This document shows, one piece after another, positions 25,701 to 33,777 of a stretch of 64,000 bases of DNA (position 1 is the first letter of the stretch; every line of letters starts with the position of its first letter). A program made the position numbers and the translations under genes. This DNA is from Parvibaculaceae bacterium (GTDB lineage: Bacteria > Pseudomonadota > Alphaproteobacteria > Parvibaculales > Parvibaculaceae). The notes below the pieces were generated by a model. The model searched no databases, was not told the DNA's origin, and was given only the letters and a program-made list of their open reading frames with translations. The stretch spans positions 1 through 64,000 of the forward strand of contig JAPWJY010000007.1 of assembly GCA_028283765.1 (NCBI GenBank), in the 5' to 3' direction.

Positions 25701-26273
25701 GACGCCAGTGTCGCGGAAATCGAGGAGAAAAGGCGTACCATTCTGGTTGAAATCGAAGAGCGCGCTCGACGTTACATGCGATTGCGCGCTGGTGCGATGG
25801 TTACGGAGAGGGCGTTACGCCTTTATCGGGAACAACACCGCAGTTCCATGATGGCGCACGCTTCCGAGGCGCTCCGTGTCATCAGCCGCGGCGCCTACAC
25901 CCAATTAACGACGCAGCCGGACAAGGACAGCGAAGTTCTGGTCGCGATTGCGGCGGACAAGGGTTCCAAACTGGTAACGGAGATGTCGAAGGGAACGCGC
26001 TTTCAGCTCTACCTCGCACTGCGCGTCGCTGGTTATTTCGAGTTCGCCAAAACCCGAAGCCCGGTTCCGTTCATCGCCGACGACATCATGGAAACGTTTG
26101 ACGACTTCCGCGCTGAGGAAGCCTTCCGGCTGTTCTCGCAAATGGCGGAGGCTGGCCAAGTAATCTATCTCACTCACCATCGGCATCTCTGCGAAATCGC
26201 CCGCGAGGTTTGCCCGACCGTGAAGGTTCATGATCTGTCCGGCCTCGTCACGCCTGAGCGTGAAACCGCGTAA
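22764..26273 (+). CDS. SbcC/YhaN-like SMC-type ATPase
   Basis: 1169 residues. Walker A (IVYGPNEAGKST) lies near residue 35, preceded by MRLKRLDLTRYGKFTDH, the AAA_27/YhaN-type start. A central part of roughly 750 residues is rich in heptads and charged residues, as expected for coiled coils. The C-terminal head has the signature-like MSKGTRFQLYLALRVA, the Walker B segment PFIADDIMETFDD and the switch His in YLTHHRHL. It probably forms a Rad50/Mre11-like machine with the preceding nuclease. In a conjugative element it could act in defence against other DNA, in processing of incoming DNA or in repair; this is undetermined. Confidence 0.85.
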   Translation: MRLKRLDLTRYGKFTDHHVDFGEPVAGAPDLHIVYGPNEAGKSTLFAAWLDLLYGIGMQSPFNFLHPYSSMRIGGALEFSGGAREFARIKRPQNSLLDAHDQAIGENAILGELGGIDREAYRTMFSLDDDSLEEGGESILKARGDLGQLLFSGSSGLADLSRKIADLHSEADGFYKSHARSGQLHDLQKELDRLKQERAQIDTQASKYAELSEAAKRAKARHDETTVRRGQSQARKDEIQRLLNARPRLAKLRSLREQLAPLEGLPDAPAGWAETLPTLREEEIKLETQIAANADEVERSTSAVEAIGVDQVGLSLAGKLDDADSLRARYLTAEKDVPDRRQKLHDLDHAIAFQLRQIEREGEANPGSLILPASTVERLRELIESRSGIETAVSQAEEEWTEARHRLQATEDKLADAADPSSPAGDRGNLLENLKLALAALRQSDHAARRRLADRAYLEGRSALDDCLAALVPWHGDEDQLVAMIVPALETIQRWKTAWDASQKRVDQHHGEMARLQSECVRLSAQRDATTSVTGLVTDQDAVAIRAERDHAWAEHRSRLDATSADRFEDVLRRDDGVVAQRFGHMVELAQLHETSRALKIAQSDFARAEELHAQSLADSETLAREIAKAISELSPLLPSDWTLPQIEGWLARRDKALEARASVRTAERDLQQAQDDATVLGQRLTATLRTLNIPVAADADETSLIAAAQASVDSEAEYRRHQQTLEERQRDAAARKRAFERAETGKQQWDAAWKEIGGACWLGESGAMPSIAAVRGILAVTSELASTLKERTMLADRIAKMEKDQREFQDFVISLADAAGIAQADASAVMDLLRQIEERARKADADRTRKTEEMERLEAARAISRELAEQKVVHDRRKQEMTSYFGVVTLAEVATKLGQIVLRNSAQRELAEVAQEILTALRSTSLAEAEAMLDSADQAALGTELAEITAQAETLEQEWRDSYATYKDAEKQIDAIGGDASVAEIEEKRRTILVEIEERARRYMRLRAGAMVTERALRLYREQHRSSMMAHASEALRVISRGAYTQLTTQPDKDSEVLVAIAADKGSKLVTEMSKGTRFQLYLALRVAGYFEFAKTRSPVPFIADDIMETFDDFRAEEAFRLFSQMAEAGQVIYLTHHRHLCEIAREVCPTVKVHDLSGLVTPERETA

Positions 26274-26417
26274 CGCGTATGAATTGCTTCAAAAGCCAAT
26301 CGTCAGAAGATACTCGCCTGATCGTCATCAGCACTGATAGCAGTTTAAGATCGTTTTTTCTGATGGGCAGATTGTAAGTGCCGCGCTTAGCGGCAGGATG
26401 AACAGATAGCGCATTCC

Positions 26418-26440
26418 AGCGTATATAAAGGCCATAAGCG
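26418..26440 (+). repeat. Upstream element of traG (copy 1 of a repeated site)
   Basis: The core ATAAAGGCCATAAG is embedded in a block of about 50 bases that recurs with strong similarity at 28566-28588, upstream of the ribbon-helix-helix/trbB operon. Both copies lie 50-80 bases before a transfer operon, which suggests a shared promoter or operator. Confidence 0.55.
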
Positions 26441-26497
26441 TTTCCGTCTTTCCACGCGATGCTCGTTCCGTTTGTCCCCTGTAACGGAACGGTGCCC

Positions 26498-28534
26498 ATG
26501 ACCCCTACCAAGCTTTTGATCGGTCAGATCATCATCGTCTTCGCCATGACCATCACCGGCGTGTGGTCGGCGACGGAGTGGTGCGCGTCCATGCTCGGCT
26601 TTCAACCGCAACTCGGGCCGCCGTGGTTCGTGCTGTTCGGTTGGCCGGTCTACGAGCCATGGGCGTTGTTCCCGTGGTGGTATCATTACGATGCCTATGC
26701 GCCGCAAATCTTCGATACGGCGGGGATGCTGGCGGGCGCCAGCGGGTTCATGGGATGCGCCACCGCCATCGTCGGCTCGCTTTGGCGGGCGCGGCAGACC
26801 CGGCTGGTGACCACCTATGGCTCGTCACGCTGGGCTTTGAAGCGCGAAGTTGAAAGGGCCGGGCTGTTCCGGGCGGCGGGGGTGTTTCTCGGGCGATATG
26901 GCGACGAGTATCTCCGCCATGATGGGCCTGAGCATGTCATGGCGTTCGCACCAACGCGCTCGGGTAAGGGCGTTGGGCTAGTGGTGCCGACGCTGCTGTC
27001 GTGGACCGGCTCGGCGGTGATTCATGACATCAAGGGCGAGAACTGGCAGTTGACGGCGGGGTGGCGAGCGAAGTTCTCGCACTGCCTGCTGTTCAATCCC
27101 ACCGATCCGCGTTCCGCCCGCTACAATCCGCTGCTGGAAGTGCGCAAGGGGCCGGACGAGGTGCGTGACGTTCAAAACATCGCCGACATCCTGGTGGACC
27201 CGGAAGGGGCGCTGGAACGGCGCAGTCACTGGGAAAAGACCAGCCATTCGCTGCTGGTCGGCGCCATCCTGCATGTGCTGTACGCCGAGGAGGAGAAGAC
27301 CCTGGCGCGGGTGGCGACGTTCCTGTCCGATCCGCAGCGCAGCTTTGCCCATACCCTGCGGCGGATGATGGCGACTAATCATCTCGGCACGCCGGATCAT
27401 CCGCAAGTTCACCCGGTGGTGGCCTCCGCCGCGCGCGAGGTGCTGAACAAGTCGGAGAACGAACGCTCCGGCGTGCTGTCCACCGCCATGTCGTTCCTGG
27501 GTCTCTATCGCGATCCCACGGTGGCGCAGACCACGTCGGCCTGCGATTGGCGTATCGCCGATCTGATGGATGCCGAGCACCCGGTGTCGCTCTATCTGGT
27601 GATTCCGCCCTCCGACATTTCACGGACCAAACCGCTGGTGCGGTTGGTGCTGAACCAGATCGGGCGGCGGTTGACCGAGCGGCTGGAAGGCGATCCCAAG
27701 AAAACCCGCAAACACCAGCTTTTGATGATGCTGGACGAGTTCCCGGCTCTGGGGCGGCTGGATTTCTTCGAGACGGCGTTGGCCTTCATGGCCGGGTACG
27801 GCATTCGCGCCTATCTGATCGCTCAATCCTTGAATCAGATTTCCAAAGCCTATGGCGAGAACAACGCCATCCTCGACAATTGCCATGTCCGCATCGCCTT
27901 TTCCTCCAACGACGAGCGAACGGCCAAGCGGATTTCCGACGCGCTGGGGACAGCGACAGAATTGCGCGCCCAACGCAATTACGCCGGACACCGGCTGGCC
28001 CCATGGCTGTCGCATGTGATGGTGTCCCGGCAAGAGACGGCCCGTCCGCTGCTGACCCCCGGCGAGGTGATGCAGTTGCCGCCTGCCGATGAGCTGGTAC
28101 TGGTCTCCGGCCTGTTGCCGATCCGGGCCAAGAAACTGCGCTACTACGAGGACCGGAATTTCACTGGGCGGGTCTTGAGCGCGCCTTCATTGGCGACCGG
28201 CGGCTACGCCGACAAGCCGCAGCCGCGCGCCGATGATTGGAGCGGCCAGGTGCGGGACATCGATGACCGTCTGATGCCACCCGACGAGGATGGCGTAAAG
28301 CGCACTGCGATGGGTGATGAAGGCGGTCTTCAGCAGCAGCGCCATCCCAGCCTCGGGCAGGATGCGCCGACCGGCACCCCTGAGCCGAACCAGGGCGAAT
28401 TGTTCACCTCGCCTGACGAGGACAACGACACCGTAGCCGACGCCCAAGTCATGGATAGGATTTCGACTGCGGCGCGGGTCTATGGCGTCGATGAAGGCAT
28501 GAAGCACGACCAGGACATCGTGCCGGGATTCTAA
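26498..28534 (+). CDS. traG: TraG/VirD4 coupling protein
   Basis: 678 residues from ATG 26498. Two N-terminal membrane segments (about 8-28 and 70-95) are followed by Walker A (APTRSGKGVGLVVPTLL) near residue 150 and Walker B (LLMMLDEFPALG) near 410. It is the ATPase that links the relaxase-DNA complex to the mating pore. The C-terminal 80 residues are acidic and variable. It stands alone between the SbcDC-like pair and the trb operon, preceded by the repeated upstream element. Confidence 0.95.
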   Translation: MTPTKLLIGQIIIVFAMTITGVWSATEWCASMLGFQPQLGPPWFVLFGWPVYEPWALFPWWYHYDAYAPQIFDTAGMLAGASGFMGCATAIVGSLWRARQTRLVTTYGSSRWALKREVERAGLFRAAGVFLGRYGDEYLRHDGPEHVMAFAPTRSGKGVGLVVPTLLSWTGSAVIHDIKGENWQLTAGWRAKFSHCLLFNPTDPRSARYNPLLEVRKGPDEVRDVQNIADILVDPEGALERRSHWEKTSHSLLVGAILHVLYAEEEKTLARVATFLSDPQRSFAHTLRRMMATNHLGTPDHPQVHPVVASAAREVLNKSENERSGVLSTAMSFLGLYRDPTVAQTTSACDWRIADLMDAEHPVSLYLVIPPSDISRTKPLVRLVLNQIGRRLTERLEGDPKKTRKHQLLMMLDEFPALGRLDFFETALAFMAGYGIRAYLIAQSLNQISKAYGENNAILDNCHVRIAFSSNDERTAKRISDALGTATELRAQRNYAGHRLAPWLSHVMVSRQETARPLLTPGEVMQLPPADELVLVSGLLPIRAKKLRYYEDRNFTGRVLSAPSLATGGYADKPQPRADDWSGQVRDIDDRLMPPDEDGVKRTAMGDEGGLQQQRHPSLGQDAPTGTPEPNQGELFTSPDEDNDTVADAQVMDRISTAARVYGVDEGMKHDQDIVPGF

Positions 28535-28565
28535 AAACTGTCGTTTCCGCAAGTGGTCGTTGATG

Positions 28566-28588
28566 AGCGTACATAACGGCCATAAGGG
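28566..28588 (+). repeat. Upstream element of the trb operon (copy 2 of a repeated site)
   Basis: The core ATAACGGCCATAAG differs by one base from the copy at 26418-26440. Flanking bases on both sides also match (GCGTA..., then TTCCG... and GATG.TCGTT). It lies about 50 bases before the ribbon-helix-helix gene that opens the trb operon. Confidence 0.55.
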
Positions 28589-28637
28589 ATTCCGCGCCTT
28601 TCACGGATGATCGTTTCCAAGCGTTTGGGACGATCTC

Positions 28638-29039
28638 ATAAAACACGACAAAATACGCCACCAATTCCTGCTCGATCCGGCCTTGAGCGAAAAGCTCGAC
28701 AAGCTGAGCCGTGGTCCGGGCGTGACCAAATCCGAGATCGTCGCCAAGGCGGTCGCGGCCTTCATCGACCGGCGCGGTGAGACCGAACTCGACCAGCGAT
28801 ACGGCAAGCGTCTCGACCGGATATCGCGCGATCTCGAACGCGCGCGGCGCGACATCGAGATGATCCTCGAAAGCCTCGCACTTTTCATCCGCTTCACCAT
28901 CACGCTCAACGCCCATACGCCGGTACCGGACAAGGCCACCCAGGCGGTGGCCGAGGCACGGTTCCAGAACTTCGTCGAACAGGTCGGCCGCCAGATCGCC
29001 GGTGGCAAGCACGCTTTCGGCGAAAGGGGTGAGCCATGA
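28638..29039 (+). CDS. Ribbon-helix-helix (CopG-like) regulator of the trb operon
   Basis: About 133 residues if started at the ATA of 28638, giving an N-terminus KHDKIRHQFLLDPALSEKLD. That matches this family, whose members start with an ATG at this very place. A GGGA lies eight bases upstream. No ATG, GTG or TTG exists upstream in frame before a stop at 28608. The next usable start is TTG 28683, which would delete the first strand of the DNA-binding domain. The rest (VTKSEIVAKAVAAFIDRRG) is the helix pair, followed by a helical tail. It overlaps trbB by four bases and is the likely autoregulator of the operon. Confidence 0.7.
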   Translation: MKHDKIRHQFLLDPALSEKLDKLSRGPGVTKSEIVAKAVAAFIDRRGETELDQRYGKRLDRISRDLERARRDIEMILESLALFIRFTITLNAHTPVPDKATQAVAEARFQNFVEQVGRQIAGGKHAFGERGEP

Positions 29040-30001
29040 CCGACACGGCCAACCAACGTCGCCACGCCATGCTGAAGACGGCCATGGGACCGGCCATCGC
29101 CCAAGCCTTGGCCGACCCCGCGATCATCGAGGTGATGGTCAATCCCGATGGGAGCCTGTGGATTGATCGGCTGGGCGAGGGACGCTTTTCCGCTGACGTG
29201 CGCATCCATGCGTCCGAGGTGGAGCGGATCATCCGGCTGGTCGCGTCCCATGTGCGCACCGAAGTCCATGCCGACAATCCCATCGTCAGTGCGGAGCTGC
29301 CCTCCGGTGAACGCTTCGAGGGACTATTGCCGCCGGTGACGAAAGGGCCGTGCTTCGCCATCCGCAAACCGGCGGCCAGGATCTTCACACTCGCCGATTA
29401 TGTCCGCGAACGGATCATGCTGCCCGTTCAGGCTGACACCCTGCGCCAGGCTGTGCGTGAGCGGCGCAATATCCTGATCGCCGGTGGCACGTCGTCGGGC
29501 AAGACCACGCTGGCCAACGCGCTGCTGGCGGAAATCGCCGGCAGCGGCGAACGGGTGATCCTGATCGAGGATACGAGCGAGCTGCAATGCGCCGCCAGGG
29601 ATTGCGTGGCGCTTCGCACCAAACCGGGAATCGTCACGCTGGCCGATCTCGTCCGCTCGACGCTCCGTCTGAGGCCCGACCGGATCATTGTCGGCGAGGT
29701 GCGCGGGGCCGAAGCGCTCGACATGCTGAAAGCCTGGAACACCGGCCATCCCGGCGGCATCGCCACCGTCCACGCCAACTCGGCCCGCTCGGCGCTCTAT
29801 CGCGTCGAGCACCTCGTTCAGGAGGGCGTCGCCACCGTGCCCCGCCGCCTGATCGCCGAGGCTATCGACATCATCGTCTTCATTGCCGGTCGCGGTGCCA
29901 ACCGCCGCGTCGAAACCATCGCCGAAATCGCCGGCCTCGACGAAGGCGGCGATTACGCCGTCACCACCCTCGATACCAACAGACCTGAACCGACCACCTG
30001 A
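29036..30001 (+). CDS. trbB: TrbB, VirB11-like conjugation ATPase
   Basis: 321 residues. Walker A is IAGGTSSGKTTLANALL near residue 145, followed by an Asp box (VILIEDTSELQC), Walker B (RPDRIIVGEVRGAEALDML) and the His box (GHPGGIATVHANS). VirB11-type hexameric ATPases power pilus assembly and substrate transfer at the inner membrane. The gene starts within the stop of the ribbon-helix-helix gene (ATGA) and opens the canonical trbBCDEJLFGI order. Confidence 0.95.
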   Translation: MTDTANQRRHAMLKTAMGPAIAQALADPAIIEVMVNPDGSLWIDRLGEGRFSADVRIHASEVERIIRLVASHVRTEVHADNPIVSAELPSGERFEGLLPPVTKGPCFAIRKPAARIFTLADYVRERIMLPVQADTLRQAVRERRNILIAGGTSSGKTTLANALLAEIAGSGERVILIEDTSELQCAARDCVALRTKPGIVTLADLVRSTLRLRPDRIIVGEVRGAEALDMLKAWNTGHPGGIATVHANSARSALYRVEHLVQEGVATVPRRLIAEAIDIIVFIAGRGANRRVETIAEIAGLDEGGDYAVTTLDTNRPEPTT

Positions 30002-30012
30002 AAGGACCAGTC

Positions 30013-30321
30013 ATGCGCAAGACGCTGCCATGTATCTCAACTGCCGCCGTCACGTTACTGCTCACGGCCCCGGCCTATGCGGCGGGCACGGGCATGCCGT
30101 GGGAACAGCCGCTCCAGCAGATCCTCGATTCCGTCCAGGGGCCGGTGGCCAAGATCATCGCGGTGATGATCATCATCACCACCGGCTTGACCTTGGCCTT
30201 TGGCGAAACCTCGGGCGGCTTCCGCCGCCTGATCCAGATCGTCTTCGGTCTGTCCATCGCCTTTGCCGCGTCGAGTTTCTTCCTGTCGTTCTTCTCGTTC
30301 GGCGGCGGAGCGCTGGTGTAA
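30013..30321 (+). CDS. trbC: TrbC, pilin (VirB2-like)
   Basis: 102 residues: a signal peptide ending AYAAG, then two hydrophobic segments (about 45-65 and 75-95) as in VirB2/TrbC pilins. It is the probable substrate of the TraF protease in this element. It overlaps trbD by one base (TAATG). Confidence 0.9.
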   Translation: MRKTLPCISTAAVTLLLTAPAYAAGTGMPWEQPLQQILDSVQGPVAKIIAVMIIITTGLTLAFGETSGGFRRLIQIVFGLSIAFAASSFFLSFFSFGGGALV

Positions 30322-30590
30322 TGCAGAGCAGCCAGCACATCGCGGGCTTTGAAGTTCCCCTGCACCGGGCACTGACCGAACCGATCCTACTCGGCGGAGC
30401 GCCGCGCGCCGTCGCCATTCTGAACGGCACTCTGGCGGCGGCCATCGGCCTTGGCCTTCAGCAATGGGTCGCCGGCATCGGCCTGTTCGCTGTCGGCCAT
30501 ACCCTGGCGGTGTTCGCGGCCAAACGCGATCCCGATTTCCTCGCCGTCCTGATCCGCCATCTTCGCCAACGGGGGTGGTGGCGATGCTGA
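30321..30590 (+). CDS. trbD: TrbD, VirB3-like protein
   Basis: 89 residues with the family start VPLHRALTEPILLGGAPR, followed by a central hydrophobic hairpin (LNGTLAAAIGLGL and IGLFAVGHTLAVFAA). It is an inner-membrane component associated with TrbE. It overlaps the trbE start by seven bases. Confidence 0.92.
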   Translation: MQSSQHIAGFEVPLHRALTEPILLGGAPRAVAILNGTLAAAIGLGLQQWVAGIGLFAVGHTLAVFAAKRDPDFLAVLIRHLRQRGWWRC

Positions 30591-33040
30591 ATTTCACCGA
30601 ATACCGCAATCGCGCCGACCGTCTCGCCGATCATCTCCCTTGGGCAGCGCTGATCGCCCCCAATCACGGTCAGGGGGGCATCGTTCTCAACAAGGACGGG
30701 TCGTTCCAGCGCACCTTCCGCTTTCGCGGTCCCGACCTGGAAAGCGCGACGGAAGCCGAACTGGTCGCGATGAGTGCCCGCGCCAACAACGCGCTGCGCC
30801 GTCTGGGGTCTGGCTGGGCGCTGTTCTTCGATGCCGAGCGCATCGAGGCACTGCACTACCCGAAGAGCGGCTTCCCCGATGCCGCATCGTGGCTGGTGGA
30901 CGAAGAACGACGCGCTGCCTTCGAGGGCAAGGTGGCCCACTTTGAAAGCCGGTATCATCTGACGCTGGTCTATTTGCCGCCACTCGACGCTCAGGCGCGC
31001 ACCGAAAACGCGCTGCTTGAACGCGACCGGAAGGGGGAAGGAGACCACGGGCACCGTGACTGGCACCGGGAACTGGCCGGCTTTGGGCAAGAGACCGAGC
31101 GGGTGCTGGATCTGTTGTCCGGCTTCCTGCCCGAGATCCGGGCGCTGGACGATGCCGAGACGCTGACCTTTCTGCACGGGACCATTTCCACCAAGCGCCA
31201 TCCGGTCGCCGTGCCGGAAACGCCGATGTACCTCGACGGCGTGCTGGTCGATACGCCTCTTCTGGGCGGGCTGGAGCCGATGTTGGGTGAGCGGCATCTG
31301 CGTGCGCTCACCATCCTGGGCTTTCCCGGCACCACCCGGCCCGGCATCCTCGATACGCTGAACCATCAGGATTTCGCCTATCGCTGGGTAACGCGCTTCG
31401 TTCCGCTCGACAAGAATGCGGCGACCAAGGTGCTGACCCGTCTGCGGCGGCAGTGGTTCGCCAAGCGCAAGTCGATCACAGCGATCCTGCGCGAGGTGAT
31501 GTATAACGAGCCGGTCCAGCTCCTCGATACGGATGCCGACAACAAGGTCGCCGATGCTGATCTGGCGCTTCAGGCGCTCGGTGGCGATCACGTCGGCTTC
31601 GGATATCTGACCGCCACCATCATCGTATCTGACGAAGACGCACGGGTAGCCGATGACAAGGCGCGAGCGGTCGAGCGCATCGTCAATGGATTGGGCTTCA
31701 CCTGCATCCGGGAGAGCGCCAACGCGGTGGAAGCCTGGCTCGGTTCATTGCCGGGGCACGTCTACGCCAACGTCCGCCAGCCGCTGGTCCATACCCTCAA
31801 CCTCGCCCATCTGATGCCGCTGTCGTCCGTCTGGGCCGGGCCGTCGCGCAATGCCCACCTGGACGGCCCGCCGTTGCTCTATGCTGAGACATCCGGTTCG
31901 ACGCCATTTCGTCTCTCCACCCATGTCGGGGATGTCGGCCACATGCTGATCGTCGGCCCGACCGGGGCCGGCAAGTCGGTGTTGCTGGCGCTGCTCGCCA
32001 TGCAGTTCCGGCGCTATGCCGGGGCGCAAGTCACGATCTTCGACAAGGGCAATTCCGCCCGCGCCACCATCCTCGCCATGGGCGGCCAGCATCATGCGCT
32101 GGGGGCTGCCGGTTCATTAGCATTCCAGCCGCTGCGCGACATCGACGCTCCCATAACGCTGGCCTGGGCAAGCGAATGGATCGGCGCGCTTCTCGCCCAT
32201 GAAAAGGTTGCCGTCACCCCGGAGGTGAAGGAGGCGGTGTGGTCGGCGCTGTTGAATCTCGCCCGAGCGCCGGAAGACGAACGCACCCTGACCGGCTTGT
32301 CCGTTCTCATCCAGTCCAACGCGCTGAAGGCGGCGCTCCAGCCCTATACCCTTGACGGTCCCTTCGGTCGTCTGCTCGATGCCGCCGCCGATCCGCTGGC
32401 GCTGTCCGATGTGCAGTGCTTCGAGACCGAAGAGCTGATGCACCAACCCGGCGTGGTCGCCCCGGTGCTGACTTATCTGTTCCACCGCCTGGAGGAACGT
32501 TTCGACGGGCGACCGACCTTGCTGATCCTCGACGAAGCATGGGTATTCCTCGACCACCCGCTGTTCGCCGCCCGCATCCGCGAATGGCTGAAGGTGTTGC
32601 GCAAGAAGAATGTCGCCGTGGTCTTCGCCACGCAGTCGCTGGCCGATATCGCCGATTCCGCCATTGCCCCCGCCATCATCGAAAGCTGCCCGCAACGGAT
32701 CTTCCTGCCCAATGACAGGGCCATCGAACCGCAAGCGCGTGCGGCCTATGAGCGTTTCGGTCTCAACGAGCGGCAGATCGAACTGATCGCCCGGGCGTCT
32801 CCGAAGCGACACTACTACCTGCAATCGCGCCAGGGCAACCGCCTGTTCGAGTTGGGTTTGGGGCCGGTGGCTCTGGCCCTGTGCGGCGCGTCCTCTCCCG
32901 CCGACCAGACCCTCATCGACAGCCTTCTCGACGATGCTGCGATGCCCTTCGCCACCGCATTCCTTCATGCGCGTGGTCTCGATTGGGCGGCGGCCCTGCT
33001 CAACGACTTTCCTTCCTCATTCCCGGAGCCCTCATCATGA
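30584..33040 (+). CDS. trbE: TrbE, VirB4-like conjugation ATPase
   Basis: 818 residues from ATG 30584. The N-terminal CagE/TrbE/VirB domain (about 170-390) precedes Walker A (IVGPTGAGKSVLLALLA) near residue 460 and Walker B (LLILDEAWVFLDHP) near 650. It is the largest ATPase of the type IV secretion system, needed for pilus biogenesis and DNA transfer. An upstream in-frame start at 30464 would overlap trbD and is unlikely. It ends within the ATG of trbJ (ATGA). Confidence 0.95.
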   Translation: MLNFTEYRNRADRLADHLPWAALIAPNHGQGGIVLNKDGSFQRTFRFRGPDLESATEAELVAMSARANNALRRLGSGWALFFDAERIEALHYPKSGFPDAASWLVDEERRAAFEGKVAHFESRYHLTLVYLPPLDAQARTENALLERDRKGEGDHGHRDWHRELAGFGQETERVLDLLSGFLPEIRALDDAETLTFLHGTISTKRHPVAVPETPMYLDGVLVDTPLLGGLEPMLGERHLRALTILGFPGTTRPGILDTLNHQDFAYRWVTRFVPLDKNAATKVLTRLRRQWFAKRKSITAILREVMYNEPVQLLDTDADNKVADADLALQALGGDHVGFGYLTATIIVSDEDARVADDKARAVERIVNGLGFTCIRESANAVEAWLGSLPGHVYANVRQPLVHTLNLAHLMPLSSVWAGPSRNAHLDGPPLLYAETSGSTPFRLSTHVGDVGHMLIVGPTGAGKSVLLALLAMQFRRYAGAQVTIFDKGNSARATILAMGGQHHALGAAGSLAFQPLRDIDAPITLAWASEWIGALLAHEKVAVTPEVKEAVWSALLNLARAPEDERTLTGLSVLIQSNALKAALQPYTLDGPFGRLLDAAADPLALSDVQCFETEELMHQPGVVAPVLTYLFHRLEERFDGRPTLLILDEAWVFLDHPLFAARIREWLKVLRKKNVAVVFATQSLADIADSAIAPAIIESCPQRIFLPNDRAIEPQARAAYERFGLNERQIELIARASPKRHYYLQSRQGNRLFELGLGPVALALCGASSPADQTLIDSLLDDAAMPFATAFLHARGLDWAAALLNDFPSSFPEPSS

Positions 33041-33756
33041 ACCGCAAAGCACTGCTTTCCCTTGGCTTCGCCATCACGCTCGGCACAGCAACGCTGGCCG
33101 ATAGAGCCGTCGCCCAATGGGTCGTCTTCGATCCCTCCAATTATGCCCAGAACGTCATGACAGCCGCGCGGGCGCTGGAGCAAATCAACAACCAGATCCG
33201 CTCGCTCCAGAACGAAACCACCATGTTGCAGAACATGGCCCGCAATCTGGAAAGTCTGAACTATTCCTCGTTGCCGCAGATCACCGGCACGCTCACCCAG
33301 ATCAGTGGGTTGATGAACCAAGCCTCCGGCCTGAGTTTCAACCTCACCCAGCTCGAAGGCCAATGGCAGCAGCAATACCCGTCATCCTATGACGCCACCG
33401 TATCCTCTAGCACCGTCGCGAGCGCGGCGCGCCAGTGTTGGCAGAATGCCATGGCCGCGTTCCAGCAGACCATGCAGGTGCAATCGCAGATCGTTGCCAA
33501 CGTTCAATCCGACCAAAACGCCTTAAGCGATCTCGTCACCCAGAGCCAGGGCGCGGCGGGGGCGTTGCAGGCGCAACAGGCCACAAATCAGCTCGTCGCG
33601 CTGTCCACCAAGCAGCAGATGCAGATCCAAAATCTGATGGCGGCGCAATACCGCGCGGAGGCCGAAGACGCCGCGCGCAAGGCCCAGACCGAAGCGGCGG
33701 CTCGCGCCACCACCACGCGGTTCCTGGGGTCCGCTACGGCCTATTCCGGCAACTGA
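33037..33756 (+). CDS. trbJ: TrbJ, VirB5-like pilus-tip protein
   Basis: 239 residues with a signal peptide (MNRKALLSLGFAITLGTATLADRAVA) and a helical, Gln- and Asn-rich body (QWVVFDPSNYAQNVMTAARALEQINNQI), which is the hallmark of P-type TrbJ. It is predicted periplasmic or pilus-associated. The usual small entry-exclusion gene trbK would come next, but only 21 bases separate it from trbL. Confidence 0.93.
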   Translation: MNRKALLSLGFAITLGTATLADRAVAQWVVFDPSNYAQNVMTAARALEQINNQIRSLQNETTMLQNMARNLESLNYSSLPQITGTLTQISGLMNQASGLSFNLTQLEGQWQQQYPSSYDATVSSSTVASAARQCWQNAMAAFQQTMQVQSQIVANVQSDQNALSDLVTQSQGAAGALQAQQATNQLVALSTKQQMQIQNLMAAQYRAEAEDAARKAQTEAAARATTTRFLGSATAYSGN

Positions 33757-33777
33757 TCCACGGGTGAGGCGCGGGCG

